From OMOG01 sp041485845 (lineage in GTDB: Bacteria; Acidobacteriota; Terriglobia; Bryobacterales; Bryobacteraceae), in contig JBGPKH010000014.1 of the NCBI GenBank assembly GCA_041485845.1, positions 1 to 34,465 on the forward strand: a DNA stretch of 34,465 bases. The letters are read 5' to 3'. Position 1 is the stretch's first letter, and each line of letters starts with the position of its first letter. The position numbers and the translations under genes are program-made. This document shows, piece by piece, positions 1-8,938 of this stretch. Under the pieces are notes generated by a model. It saw only the letters and a list, made by a program, of their open reading frames with translations. It was not told the DNA's origin and did not search any database.

Positions 1-382
1 CTTGTTTTTCGACGCGGCACTTCACGCGTTCGCGGCGCTGCGACGTGGTCACTGAGGTGGCGAGATCGGTGATACGGAGCGTCCAATCGACTTCGACGGT
101 GCGGGCGCGATCGTCGCCTTCGTTGCTCAGGAGGTCGAGCGTGGACTGCAGGTCCGCCTGATTCACCAGTGCTGTGACATTCGTCCGGAGCGTTTCGTAT
201 CCGGGCATTTTGGAATCGAAAAAGCTCAGGAAAGGGATGGCCGTGCCACGGTTCGGCGGAGGCAGAGCCGTGGCCTCGGAGAGCGCGCGGGCGGCCGAGC
301 CGATCAGCTCCCAGGCCTGGTCGGCGGAATCGGCGCGCAGGCGGGCGGCGAGGGCGGCGAGGATCAACGCGCGGCGGGTCAT
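1..382 (-). CDS. Exported protein of unknown function, C-terminus cut by window edge
   Basis: The start is ATG at 382-380, one nucleotide after the argJ stop codon (386-384), and the frame stays open to base 1, so about 127 residues are visible. The N-terminus (MTRRALILAALAARLRAD) looks like a short signal peptide: Arg-rich, then an Ala/Leu core, then a possible cleavage site. The rest is mixed charged/hydrophobic and includes a segment LLSNEGDDRARTVEVDW and a Cys near the visible end. I do not recognise a family with confidence. It is the last visible gene of the aroC-def-fmt-argJ operon and is probably translationally coupled to argJ. Nothing indicates a role in arginine synthesis; co-transcription is the only link. 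Confidence 0.7.
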   Translation of the reverse strand, partial: MTRRALILAALAARLRADSADQAWELIGSAARALSEATALPPPNRGTAIPFLSFFDSKMPGYETLRTNVTALVNQADLQSTLDLLSNEGDDRARTVEVDWTLRITDLATSVTTSQRRERVKCRVEKQ

Positions 383-383
383 A

Positions 384-1562
384 TCAGGTCCGATAGCTGG
401 CGTTGATGCGGATGTAGCCTTCGGTGAGATCGCAGGTCCAGAAGCGCGCGGAGCCCTTGCCCTTTCCGCGAACGGCCAGGCGGATCTCGCACTCGGGCGC
501 GTCGAGCTTGGCCTTCAGCTCCGTTTCGGAGAAGGGCGCCGCCAGGCCGCTACGGCAGACCACCACGTCTTGCATGGCGATATCGGTCTTTCTGGGATCG
601 AAGGCGATACCGGAATTGCCGGCGGCGGAGAGAATGCGGCCCCAGTTCGGGTCGGAGCCCGCGACCGCTGTTTTGACGAGCGGCGAATTGGCGATGGCGC
701 GCGCCATGCGGGCGGCTGCATCGTCGGAGGGAGCGCCCGAAATCACGATGGTGATGAGCTTGGTGGCGCCTTCGCCATCGCGCGCGATCGCCTGGGCCAG
801 CGATTCCATAACACGCGCGATGGCCTCTTCGACTTTGGGCATCTCTTTCGGGTCCGGCCGAATGCCGGATGCGCCGTTGGCCAGCAGCAGCAGGGTGTCG
901 TTGGTGGAAGTGTCGCCATCCACCGAGAGGCGGTTGTAGCTGCGCTCCACCGAGCGCTTGAGCATGGCGCGCAGAGGGGCCACGGGAATCCCGGCGTCGG
1001 TCATGACGAATCCGAGAGTGGTGGCCATCTGCGGATGGATCATGCCGGAGCCTTTGGTCATGCCCGCGATGCGCACGGTGGCGCGGCGCAGCTTGACCTC
1101 GCCGAAGGCGGTCTTGGGCACGAGGTCGGTGGTCATGATGGCGTTGGCGGCATCGGAGAAGCGATCGCCGCGGAGGCCGGCAATCAGCGCGGGCAGCGCA
1201 TCAATGATTTTGCGGGGGTCGAGCTCCACACCGATGACGCCGGTGGAGGCGGGAAGCACTTGCGGGACGGAGAGCCGGAGCAGCTTCGCGGCGGCCTGGC
1301 AGGTGGCCAGCGCGACGGCGTCTCCGGTGCGCGTGGCGCAGTTGGCGTTCCCGGCGTTGATGAGCACCGCGCCGGCGAGTCCCTTGGAGAGCTTGAGGTG
1401 ACGGCGGCTGAGCGTGACGGGCGCGGCCTGCACGCGGTTCTGTGTGAAGACAGCAGCGGCGTTGGCCGGGAGCCCGCTGACGATCAGGGCGAGGTCGTCC
1501 TTCTCCACCTGGCGTATGCCGGCGTAGACGGCGGAGTATGCGAATCCAAGCGGAAGGTTCAA
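384..1562 (-). CDS. argJ: Glutamate N-acetyltransferase / amino-acid acetyltransferase ArgJ
   Basis: ArgJ moves the acetyl group from N-acetylornithine to glutamate (arginine biosynthesis, cytoplasm); bifunctional forms also use acetyl-CoA. The 392 residues match the usual family length. The autoproteolysis site is visible in KGSGMIHPQMATTLGF, where Thr181 would become the N-terminal nucleophile of the beta chain. The oxyanion segment STGVIG (about 106-111) and the NAGNANCATRTGD block (about 69-81) are also present. The start is TTG at 1562-1560. It overlaps the fmt stop by four bases (TTGA), and AGGAGA lies about 9 nt upstream, so the TTG start is well supported and translation is probably coupled to fmt. 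The C-terminus GYIRINASYRT is typical of the family. Whether it is mono- or bifunctional cannot be read from the sequence. Confidence 0.96.
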   Translation of the reverse strand: MNLPLGFAYSAVYAGIRQVEKDDLALIVSGLPANAAAVFTQNRVQAAPVTLSRRHLKLSKGLAGAVLINAGNANCATRTGDAVALATCQAAAKLLRLSVPQVLPASTGVIGVELDPRKIIDALPALIAGLRGDRFSDAANAIMTTDLVPKTAFGEVKLRRATVRIAGMTKGSGMIHPQMATTLGFVMTDAGIPVAPLRAMLKRSVERSYNRLSVDGDTSTNDTLLLLANGASGIRPDPKEMPKVEEAIARVMESLAQAIARDGEGATKLITIVISGAPSDDAAARMARAIANSPLVKTAVAGSDPNWGRILSAAGNSGIAFDPRKTDIAMQDVVVCRSGLAAPFSETELKAKLDAPECEIRLAVRGKGKGSARFWTCDLTEGYIRINASYRT

Positions 1563-2497
1563 GTGCGGGGCTCTCCTAGAATTTCATTTTCGGTTAAACG
1601 CCGGCCGTTTGCGAAGTCGACGGCGGAAATGCGCTTGCGGCCTTCGATCTGGACTTCGCGGAGTTCGAGGGCGCCGGCGCCGCAGGCGACGATGGGGGGC
1701 TTGAGGGAGATGAAGCGGCCCGGTTCGCAGGCGGAGGCGCCTGCGCCACCGAGTCGGCTGGCCCAGATGTGCAGGGTTTGGCCGCGGAAGGTGGTGTAGG
1801 CGCCGGGCCACGGCTGGAGCCCGCGGACGCGGTTGTGGATCGACTGCGCGGGCAGGCTCCAGTCGATGAGGCCATCCTCTTTCTGCAGCAGCGGTGCGTG
1901 CGTGGCCTGGGTGGAATCCTGCTTTCGCGGCACGATGGTTCCGGCGGCGAGACCCGCCAGAGTGTCTACCAGGAGGCCGGCGCCCATCACCGCCAGGCGG
2001 CGTCCCAATTCGACGGCGTTCTCGTCGCGCGAGATGGCGGTTTCGGCCGCGAGCAGCATGTCGCCGGTGTCCAGGCCGGCGTCGATGCGCATGGTGGTGA
2101 CGCCGGTGCGCGTCTCGCCGTGGACGATGGCCCACTGGATGGGTCCCGCGCCGCGGTATTTCGGCAGCAGGGACGCGTGAACGTTAATGATGCCGAGCGG
2201 CGCCAGATCGATCACCGATTGCGGGATGATCTGCCCGTAGCCCACGACGACCATGGCGTCCAACGCGAGCGCGCGCAGGTACTCGACGGCTTCCGGGCGC
2301 CGGACGCGCTCCGGCTGGTCGACCGGCAGCCCGAAACGCAAGGCCGCTTCCTTGACGGGTGAGGGCGCTACGTTCTGCCCACGGCCGCGCGGCCGGTCGG
2401 GCTGCGTCACCACCGCAAGCACCTGGTGCCCCGCTTCCACGATCCGATCGAGGGTGGGTACGGCGAATGCCGGCGTTCCCAGAAAGACCAGGCGCAT
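1559..2497 (-). CDS. fmt: Methionyl-tRNA formyltransferase
   Basis: Formylates initiator Met-tRNA with 10-formyl-tetrahydrofolate. At 312 residues it has normal family length. The N-terminal Rossmann start MRLVFLGTPAFAVP and the QPDRPRGRGQ loop fit the family. The catalytic triad corresponds to Asn105, His107 (NVHASLLPKYRGAGPI) and Asp143 (GLDTGDM), one position off E. coli numbering. The C-terminal part (about 205-312) matches the OB-fold tRNA-binding domain. The ATG is nine nucleotides after the def stop, and a GAGG that begins inside the def stop codon serves as the ribosome binding site. def (deformylase) directly upstream is a functionally logical and common partner. The stop overlaps the argJ start. 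Confidence 0.97.
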   Translation of the reverse strand: MRLVFLGTPAFAVPTLDRIVEAGHQVLAVVTQPDRPRGRGQNVAPSPVKEAALRFGLPVDQPERVRRPEAVEYLRALALDAMVVVGYGQIIPQSVIDLAPLGIINVHASLLPKYRGAGPIQWAIVHGETRTGVTTMRIDAGLDTGDMLLAAETAISRDENAVELGRRLAVMGAGLLVDTLAGLAAGTIVPRKQDSTQATHAPLLQKEDGLIDWSLPAQSIHNRVRGLQPWPGAYTTFRGQTLHIWASRLGGAGASACEPGRFISLKPPIVACGAGALELREVQIEGRKRISAVDFANGRRLTENEILGEPRT

Positions 2498-2506
2498 GGC
2501 CGGGCC

Positions 2507-3022
2507 TCAGGCCCAGTCTCCGGCGCGCTGGAGCTTCTTGATCTTGCGTTTGATCAGGTCGCGCTTGAGGGTGCTGAGGTGGGTGATATAAAGCCTTCCA
2601 AACAGATGTTCGGTCTCATGCAGGAGGGCGCGCGCCAGCAGGTCCTCGCCGGTGATTTCGAACTCTTCGCCCTTGGCGTTCTGCGCGCGGACCGTGACGC
2701 GTTTTCCGCGGCGCACCTGCTCGCGAAATTTCGGAATGCTGAGACAGCCTTCCTCGCCGACCTGCTTGCCATCCTGATGCAGGATCTGCGGATTGATGAG
2801 CACGAGCTTTTCGTCGGGATTCTCGCCGTTGGAGCAGTCGATGACGGCGATCTTCCTGGAGATGCCGATCTGCGGCGCGGCCAGCCCCACGCCCTTGGCC
2901 ACATACATCGATTCGAACATGTCGTCGAGCAGCTTGTGCAGCTCCGGCGTGTCGAACTCGGTCACGTTATCGGCTTCGCGCTCCAGCACCGGATCGCCGA
3001 ACTTCACTATCGGATAAACCAT
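2507..3022 (-). CDS. def: Peptide deformylase
   Basis: Metalloenzyme that removes the N-formyl group from nascent proteins. At 171 residues it has normal length. The three family motifs are visible: GVGLAAPQIG (44-53), EEGCLSIP (90-97, metal ligand Cys93) and HETEH (His135, Glu136, His139). The last motif is slightly unusual: Leu replaces the common Gln before the HExxH, and Glu replaces the usual Asp before the second His. All metal ligands and the catalytic Glu are kept, so activity is expected. The C-terminal tail is strongly basic (LKRDLIKRKIKKLQRAGDW), which could help ribosome docking. The gene sits 3 nt after aroC and 9 nt before fmt in the same operon. Confidence 0.97.
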   Translation of the reverse strand: MVYPIVKFGDPVLEREADNVTEFDTPELHKLLDDMFESMYVAKGVGLAAPQIGISRKIAVIDCSNGENPDEKLVLINPQILHQDGKQVGEEGCLSIPKFREQVRRGKRVTVRAQNAKGEEFEITGEDLLARALLHETEHLFGRLYITHLSTLKRDLIKRKIKKLQRAGDWA

Positions 3023-3025
3023 ATG

Positions 3026-4198
3026 TCAAAAACTCTTCACCTGCTCGATGTATCCATCGTAATTGCGCCGCGTTTCCGCCAACGAATCGCCGCCGAACTT
3101 TTGCAGGAACGCCTGTGCGAGAACGATCGCGACCATGGCCTCGCCGATCACGCCCGCGGCGGGCGCCACGCACACGTCGGACCGCTCGTAGGCGGCGAGC
3201 GCCGGCTCGCGCGTGGCGAGGTCCACGGATTCGAGCGGCTTACGCAGCGTGGAAATCGGTTTCAGGAAGCCGCGCACCAGGACGTCCTGGCCGTTGGTGA
3301 TGCCTCCTTCGAGGCCTCCGGCGCGATTGGCGCCGCGCGTGAAACGGCGGCCTTCGCGATCGTAATGGATGGTGTCCTGCACCTTCGATCCGAAGCTGGC
3401 GGCGCCTTCCGCGGCGAACCCCACCTCGACGCCTTTCACCGCCTGCATGGAGACGATCGCCTGGGCCAGGCGTCCATCGAGGCGCGAATCCCAGGTGATG
3501 TGCGAGCCGAGTCCCACGGGCAAGCCGCGCGCGATCACTTCGAACACTCCTCCCACGGTATCGCCGGTGCGATAGGCTTCGTCGACCACCGCTTTCATGC
3601 GGGCTTCCACCTCGGCGTCCACGCAACCGAGCAGCACTTCCTGCCGGAGGCTGAGCGCGAGGACCTCGTCCCACGACGCCTGGCGCTCCAGGCGGACGCC
3701 GCCGACGGCAATGACGTGGCTGAGCACACGAATGCCGAATTCGCCGAGCAGCGCTTTGGCGATCGCGCCCACGGCCACGCGAGCCGCGGTCTCACGCGCG
3801 CTGGCGCGTTCGAGAATATATCGCGCATCGTGAAAATTGTACTTGATGGCGCCCGCCAGGTCGGCATGGCCGGGTCGCGGCCGGGTCACCGGCTTGCGCT
3901 GGTCCTCGCTGCCGGCGGCGTCTTCCACGGGAAGGGCGCTGGTCCAATTCTGCCAGTCCCGATTGCGAATCACGATGGCCACCGGCGATCCAATAGTGTG
4001 CGAGTGCCGCACGCCGGCGACAATTTCGGCGCGGTCGGTCTCGATCTTCATGCGCCCGCCGCGGCCGTAGCCCTGCTGGCGGCGCCACAATTCGCGATTG
4101 ACCGCTTCCAACGATATGGGGATGCCCGCGGGGAGTCCGGTCAGCGTTGCCACCAGGCATTCGCCGTGCGACTCGCCGGCGGTCTCAAATCGAAGCAT
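3026..4198 (-). CDS. aroC: Chorismate synthase
   Basis: Last step of the shikimate pathway (EPSP to chorismate), dependent on reduced FMN. At 390 residues it has family length. Signatures include GESHG near the N-terminus (residues 8-12), the QQGYGRGGRM segment (about 41-50), and the conserved C-terminal region SDVCVAPAAGVIGEAMVAIVLA. The ATG is at 4198-4196. I see no convincing Shine-Dalgarno upstream, which may indicate a short leader. It is the first gene of the minus-strand operon aroC-def-fmt-argJ, so the promoter should lie in 4199-4261, a short AT-richer spacer shared with the divergent small gene at 4280. I could not assign clean -35/-10 boxes there. Confidence 0.97.
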   Translation of the reverse strand: MLRFETAGESHGECLVATLTGLPAGIPISLEAVNRELWRRQQGYGRGGRMKIETDRAEIVAGVRHSHTIGSPVAIVIRNRDWQNWTSALPVEDAAGSEDQRKPVTRPRPGHADLAGAIKYNFHDARYILERASARETAARVAVGAIAKALLGEFGIRVLSHVIAVGGVRLERQASWDEVLALSLRQEVLLGCVDAEVEARMKAVVDEAYRTGDTVGGVFEVIARGLPVGLGSHITWDSRLDGRLAQAIVSMQAVKGVEVGFAAEGAASFGSKVQDTIHYDREGRRFTRGANRAGGLEGGITNGQDVLVRGFLKPISTLRKPLESVDLATREPALAAYERSDVCVAPAAGVIGEAMVAIVLAQAFLQKFGGDSLAETRRNYDGYIEQVKSF

Positions 4199-4279
4199 CA
4201 GTAGGAGTTTTTATGGTAGCAGAGTCGAACAATTCGCTGGTTTTGTGCGTATAGAATAAGGGTGAAAGGAGGCGCGGAC

Positions 4280-4474
4280 TTGGTCAAGTTCCTGCTGTTT
4301 TTGCTCTTATTGGTGTTTTGTTGGCCGCTGGCGCTGGTCGGCCTGGTGATTTATCCCATCGTCTGGCTTCTGCTGCTGCCGTTTCGGATCGTGGGAATCG
4401 CGGTGGAAGGCGTGCTCCAGTTGGTGTGGGCGCTCGTGACGCTGCCAGCGCGGCTGTTGCGGGGATTGGCCTGA
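4280..4474 (+). CDS. Small two-segment membrane protein, TTG start
   Basis: A 64-residue protein, almost entirely hydrophobic, with two likely membrane segments (about 3-27 and 30-58) separated by a Pro-Ile-Val-Trp stretch, and a basic C-terminus (RLLRGLA). I choose TTG at 4280 because a perfect AGGAGG lies at 4267-4272 with 7 nt spacing. A GTG at 4262 in the same frame would give 70 residues but would put that ribosome binding site inside the coding sequence. No catalytic motif is visible and I do not recognise a family. The stop is two bases from the stop of the convergent small membrane gene at 4476. It is divergent from aroC. Confidence 0.72.
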   Translation: MVKFLLFLLLLVFCWPLALVGLVIYPIVWLLLLPFRIVGIAVEGVLQLVWALVTLPARLLRGLA

Positions 4475-4475
4475 T

Positions 4476-4625
4476 TTACACCACCCGGCGGCCGTTGAGG
4501 ATCTGGATCAGCAGAACTGCCACGGCTACCACCAGGAGGATGTGGACGAATCCTCCGAGCGTGTACGACGTCACCAGGCCCAGAAGCCACAACACGAGCA
4601 GAATCACGAAAATGGTCCAAAGCAT
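4476..4625 (-). CDS. Lmo0937-like small membrane protein, 49 residues
   Basis: Start ATG at 4625-4623, stop TAA at 4478-4476. The protein begins MLWTIFVILLVLWLLGLV and ends QILNGRRVV. This is two hydrophobic segments joined by a short T-S-Y-T-L-G-G-F-V-H turn, with a basic C-terminus, which is the layout of the lmo0937-type family found in many soil bacteria. A strong GAGGAG lies about 5 nt before the ATG. The gene sits in the 100-odd bases downstream of the Fpg/Nei glycosylase gene, on the same strand. The family's function is unknown; an envelope-stress role is sometimes suggested, but nothing here tests it. Confidence 0.8.
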   Translation of the reverse strand: MLWTIFVILLVLWLLGLVTSYTLGGFVHILLVVAVAVLLIQILNGRRVV

Positions 4626-4724
4626 AATCTCTCCTCAATCGGTGCTCGTCGGCGCGTGACTCGCACGGTAGAGCTGGAGCACTTGCGGGGCCACGGAGTT
4701 CGGACGCCGTGCGATTGAGTACGC

Positions 4725-5624
4725 TCAGCGCTTCTTGAGCGCTTCCAGCTCTTCGAGGGTGCGCGGCCAGTCTTCGTGCAACAGCCGTGACAGGGCGCGG
4801 TCGGCGAGGAGGCGGCCTCCGGTCTGGCAGGCCGGGCAGTAATTCGTTTCGTTGGATGCGTAGCGGATCCGCTGCACCTTGGAACCGCAGCGCGGGCACG
4901 GCTGGCCATAGCGGCCATGCACTGCCATGCCTTCGCGGAAGGCCGTGACCTTCTCTGGAAATGCGCCGGCGGCCTGGGCGCGCAGGCGGCCGATCCACTC
5001 GTTCAGGACATCGCGAGTCGCGTCATACAGCCGGCGGATTTCCGCGGGCGCGAGTTTCTGCGTCATCGAGATGGGTGAGAGCCGCGCGCGATGCAGGATC
5101 TCGTCGGAGTAGGCATTGCCGATGCCGCTGAAGAGGCGCGGATCGGTGAGCGCGCGCTTCAGGGTGTGGTTGGCTGACGTGAGTGCGGTTGCGAAGGCTT
5201 GGGGATCGGCATCCAGGACCTCGAGTCCGCCGGCATCCAGCGCGCGCAGGCCTTCTTCGCCCGATGCCATTTGCAGCGACGCCCGGTGCTGGGCGCCGGC
5301 CTCGGTGAGCACCAGCGCGCCGGAATCGAACTCGAACACGGCGAGCGGGCCTTTGGGGCCGAGCTTGGGCGCGCGCGGCTTCCAGTGCAGACGGCCGGCG
5401 ATCATGAGGTGGAGCACCAGCCAGATGCCGCCATCGAAGCCGAGGGCGATGCGCTTTCCCACGCGGCGGATCTCGCGAACAGTTTTGCCGTGGGCAGCTT
5501 CCACCGGCGGGTTCGTGGAGCGGAGCAGGAACGGGCTGCGGATCGAGATGCGGTTGAGTTGGCGGCCGGCGAGGCGCTCGCGCAGCGCTTCGACGTAGAT
5601 GGTGACGTCCGGAATCTCCGGCAT
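4725..5624 (-). CDS. Fpg/Nei-family DNA glycosylase (bifunctional base-excision enzyme)
   Basis: A 299-residue DNA glycosylase/AP lyase that removes oxidised bases. After the initiator Met come the family's catalytic Pro2 and Glu3 (MPEIPDVTIY). The beta-hairpin lysine region is HGKTVREIRRVGKRI, the DNA-binding helix-two-turn-helix contains GIGNAYSDEIL, and the C-terminal zinc finger has two CxxC pairs (CPRC and CPAC). About 30 residues follow the finger, longer than in E. coli MutM. The open frame extends upstream to 5813, but Pro2/Glu3 must be at the N-terminus for catalysis, so the ATG at 5624 is the true start. MutM versus Nei-type substrate preference cannot be assigned; the PEIPDV start differs from the classical PELPEV of MutM. 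Confidence 0.93.
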   Translation of the reverse strand: MPEIPDVTIYVEALRERLAGRQLNRISIRSPFLLRSTNPPVEAAHGKTVREIRRVGKRIALGFDGGIWLVLHLMIAGRLHWKPRAPKLGPKGPLAVFEFDSGALVLTEAGAQHRASLQMASGEEGLRALDAGGLEVLDADPQAFATALTSANHTLKRALTDPRLFSGIGNAYSDEILHRARLSPISMTQKLAPAEIRRLYDATRDVLNEWIGRLRAQAAGAFPEKVTAFREGMAVHGRYGQPCPRCGSKVQRIRYASNETNYCPACQTGGRLLADRALSRLLHEDWPRTLEELEALKKR

Positions 5625-5746
5625 ACGGTTCCATTCTGGCAGACCGTTGGCCGTGGGGAGTGACGCGTGTGAGGCTGTGCCGGCCCAGAGGCCGCCGGTG
5701 CTGCGTGGGAATCGGCCAGAATGCGTGGCGGCGGAGACCGCCGGTA

Positions 5747-5800
5747 GCCGGCTGAAAGCCGGCGGGTGACAGACAACAAAAACCGATCGTCTGTCCCACC
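5747..5800. repeat. Two adjacent stem-loops in the glycosylase-thrC divergent spacer
   Basis: The 259-bp spacer between the divergent glycosylase gene (ends 5624) and thrC (starts 5884) has no gene. It contains a perfect 7-bp hairpin (GCCGGCT, loop GAA, AGCCGGC; 5747-5763). Directly after it is a 7-bp hairpin GACAGAC/GTCTGTC (5768-5774 with 5789-5795) extendable by two G-C pairs across a bulge. A TTGACA follows at 5807-5812 without a good -10. The TGAAAGCCGG core recurs in the stem-loop at 15691-15720, so this may be a dispersed intergenic element rather than a local regulator. Confidence 0.55.
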
Positions 5801-5883
5801 TCTGACTTGACAAGAATGGCCAAACACCAGAGCGGCGGCGGAGGCCACGGCTCCACGGAGCGCGATGTTAGACTCATAACTTA

Positions 5884-7107
<1,224 letters not shown>

Positions 7108-7123
7108 TATAGGATAGGAAGAG

Positions 7124-7465
7124 ATGGACGCCGAAACTCAAGCGGCATTTGCCAGCCTGGCCAAGCTGGTCGAAGACACCAGTCAGAGCCTTCAGGCCGA
7201 GTTTCGGTCAGACCTGGGCACCTTGCGCAGTGACATGGAGCGTGGTTTTGAGCGCGTGGACCGCGGCCTGGAGCGTCACGAGGCGGCGACCCGACGAAAC
7301 TCGCCGAGTCTCGTGGCCGGCGCTGCCGCAATCGCGGCGCTGAACCGCTGGGCAGGGTAGCGGGACCGGCTGGATGCCAAGCGCGACCGCGAGATTCAGG
7401 ACCTCAGAGCGCGCCCCCAGAAGGTTGAGCAGGCTCTCAAGCGCCGCGAACGCCGCGCCAGCTAA
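7124..7465 (+). pseudogene. Small coiled-coil protein interrupted by an in-frame TAG
   Basis: The ATG at 7124 has AGGAAGAG just upstream. It opens 78 codons rich in Glu/Arg heptads (SDMERGFERVDRGLERHEAA), ending at TAG 7358-7360 right after the segment ALNRWAG. The same frame then continues for 34 codons (RDRLDAKRDREIQDLRA, then QKVEQALKRR) to TAA at 7463-7465, again highly charged and coiled-coil-like. The composition on both sides of the TAG suggests one ancestral protein of about 113 residues with a single nonsense change. Alternatively the 78-residue product is functional, or the base is an error. Function is unknown. The gene sits 16 nt after thrC and 18 nt before tldD. Confidence 0.6.
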
Positions 7466-7483
7466 TTCACCAGGAGTCCCCCA

Positions 7484-8938
7484 TTGAAAGACCTCGCCTT
7501 GCGCGCCCTGGACGCCGTGGCTCGCCGTGGCGTCACTTACGCCGACGTCCGCGGGGTGGAGATTCGCGAGCGCGAGATCACCACCAAGAACGGCAAGGCG
7601 GGGCACGTGTCGAGCGCGGAATCGATGGGGATCGGGATCCGCGTGCTGGCGTTCGGCTGCTGGGGATTCGCGGCGACCGATGACTTGACCGCCGGCGGCA
7701 TCGAAGGCGCGGCCGCCTTGGCGATGGAAATCGCGCGCGCGGGGACGGCGGCGCGGAAGCGTGAAGTCACGCTCGCGCCCGAGGAGAAACACGAGGCCAC
7801 CTGGGTCTCGCCGATTCGCATCGACCCGTTCTCCATTCCCGTGGACCAGAACCTGGCCGTCCTGCTGGCGGTGGACGAGGAACTGCGCCACACGCCGGGC
7901 GTCAGCCTGGCGGAAACGTCGATGCACTTCGAGCGCCGGCGGCAGGTGTTCGCGTCCACCATCGGAAGCCTGATCGACCAGACCCGTTACCTCTCGGGCG
8001 CCGGCTTCTCGGCGCTCAGTTATAAGGATGGCGAGATCCAGAAGCGCTCGTACCCGAATTCGTTTGGCGGGCAGCACGCGTTGAAGGGATACGAGCTGGT
8101 GGAGGAATTGCGGCTGCTCGAAAACGCGTCGCGCATCGCCCAAGAGGCTGTCGCGCTGCACTCCGCCGATCAGTGTCCCGAGGGCGAGCTCGACCTGATC
8201 GTGGACAGCTCGCAGCTTGGCTTGCAGATCCACGAATCCATCGGCCACCCCATCGAACTGGACCGCGTGCTCGGCACCGAGGCCAATTATGCGGGCATGA
8301 GCTTCCTGACGCTCGACCAGCTCAACCACCTGCGCTACGGTTCGGAGATCGTCAACGTGGTCTGCGACGCGCGCCCGGAGCACGGCCCCGGCCTGGGAAC
8401 TTTCGCGTTCGACGACGAGGGCGTGCCCGCGCAGGGGACCGATATCATTCGCAATGGGCAATTCGTGGGCTACATGACTTCGCGCGAGACCGCGGCCGAG
8501 GTGGGGCAGGCACGCTCGAACGGCTGCATGCGCGCGGATGGGTGGGCGCGCCTGCCGCTCATCCGCATGACCAACGTGAGCCTCGAGCCGGGCGGGCAAT
8601 CGCTGGATGAGGTCTTCGACGCGGACCACGCGATCTACATGCAGACCAACAAGAGCTGGTCGATCGACGACAAGCGCTACAACTTCCAGTTCGGTTGCGA
8701 GATCGGCTGGGAGATCCGCAACGGCAAGCGCGTCCGCATGCTGAAGAACCCGAGCTATAGCGGCATTTCGACCGAGTTCTGGAACGCCTGCGCGGCCATC
8801 GCGGGTCCGGAGCACTGGACCCTGTGGGGCGTTCCCAATTGCGGCAAGGGACAACCGGAGCAGGTGATGGGCACCGGTCATGGCGCCAGCCCGGCGCGCT
8901 TCCGCAAGATCAGGATCGGGAGCGCGTATGCGGGATAA
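7484..8938 (+). CDS. tldD: TldD metallopeptidase subunit
   Basis: Catalytic subunit of the TldD/TldE zinc protease, which degrades unfolded peptides and matures some modified peptides (microcin B17, CcdA in E. coli). The 484 residues match the family. The metal site HExxxH is His250-Glu251-...-His255 in LGLQIHESIGHPIELDR, and the C-terminal conserved block CGKGQP...MGTGHGASPARFRKI is intact. The start is TTG at 7484 with AGGAG at 7472-7476 and 7 nt spacing; no closer ATG fits. It overlaps tldE downstream by 11 nt, as expected for an obligate heterodimer. No modified-peptide biosynthesis genes are nearby, so a general proteolytic role is the default inference. Confidence 0.95.
   Translation: MKDLALRALDAVARRGVTYADVRGVEIREREITTKNGKAGHVSSAESMGIGIRVLAFGCWGFAATDDLTAGGIEGAAALAMEIARAGTAARKREVTLAPEEKHEATWVSPIRIDPFSIPVDQNLAVLLAVDEELRHTPGVSLAETSMHFERRRQVFASTIGSLIDQTRYLSGAGFSALSYKDGEIQKRSYPNSFGGQHALKGYELVEELRLLENASRIAQEAVALHSADQCPEGELDLIVDSSQLGLQIHESIGHPIELDRVLGTEANYAGMSFLTLDQLNHLRYGSEIVNVVCDARPEHGPGLGTFAFDDEGVPAQGTDIIRNGQFVGYMTSRETAAEVGQARSNGCMRADGWARLPLIRMTNVSLEPGGQSLDEVFDADHAIYMQTNKSWSIDDKRYNFQFGCEIGWEIRNGKRVRMLKNPSYSGISTEFWNACAAIAGPEHWTLWGVPNCGKGQPEQVMGTGHGASPARFRKIRIGSAYAG

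Noticed and set aside
174..1799. 541-codon plus-strand open frame opposite argJ and fmt
   Set aside because: Antisense to two unmistakable genes; the translation is Gly/His/Arg/Asp-rich with no domain, as expected for the mirror frame of GC-rich genes.
2426..4204. 592-codon plus-strand open frame opposite def and aroC
   Set aside because: Mirror frame of two genes with full catalytic motifs; no domain or credible start.
5807..5812. TTGACA as the thrC promoter -35 box
   Set aside because: No acceptable -10 at 16-19 bp; the sequence there is GC-rich.
5625..5813. 63-residue N-terminal extension of the Fpg/Nei glycosylase
   Set aside because: The catalytic Pro must follow the initiator Met, so translation has to start at 5624; the extension crosses the hairpin repeats.
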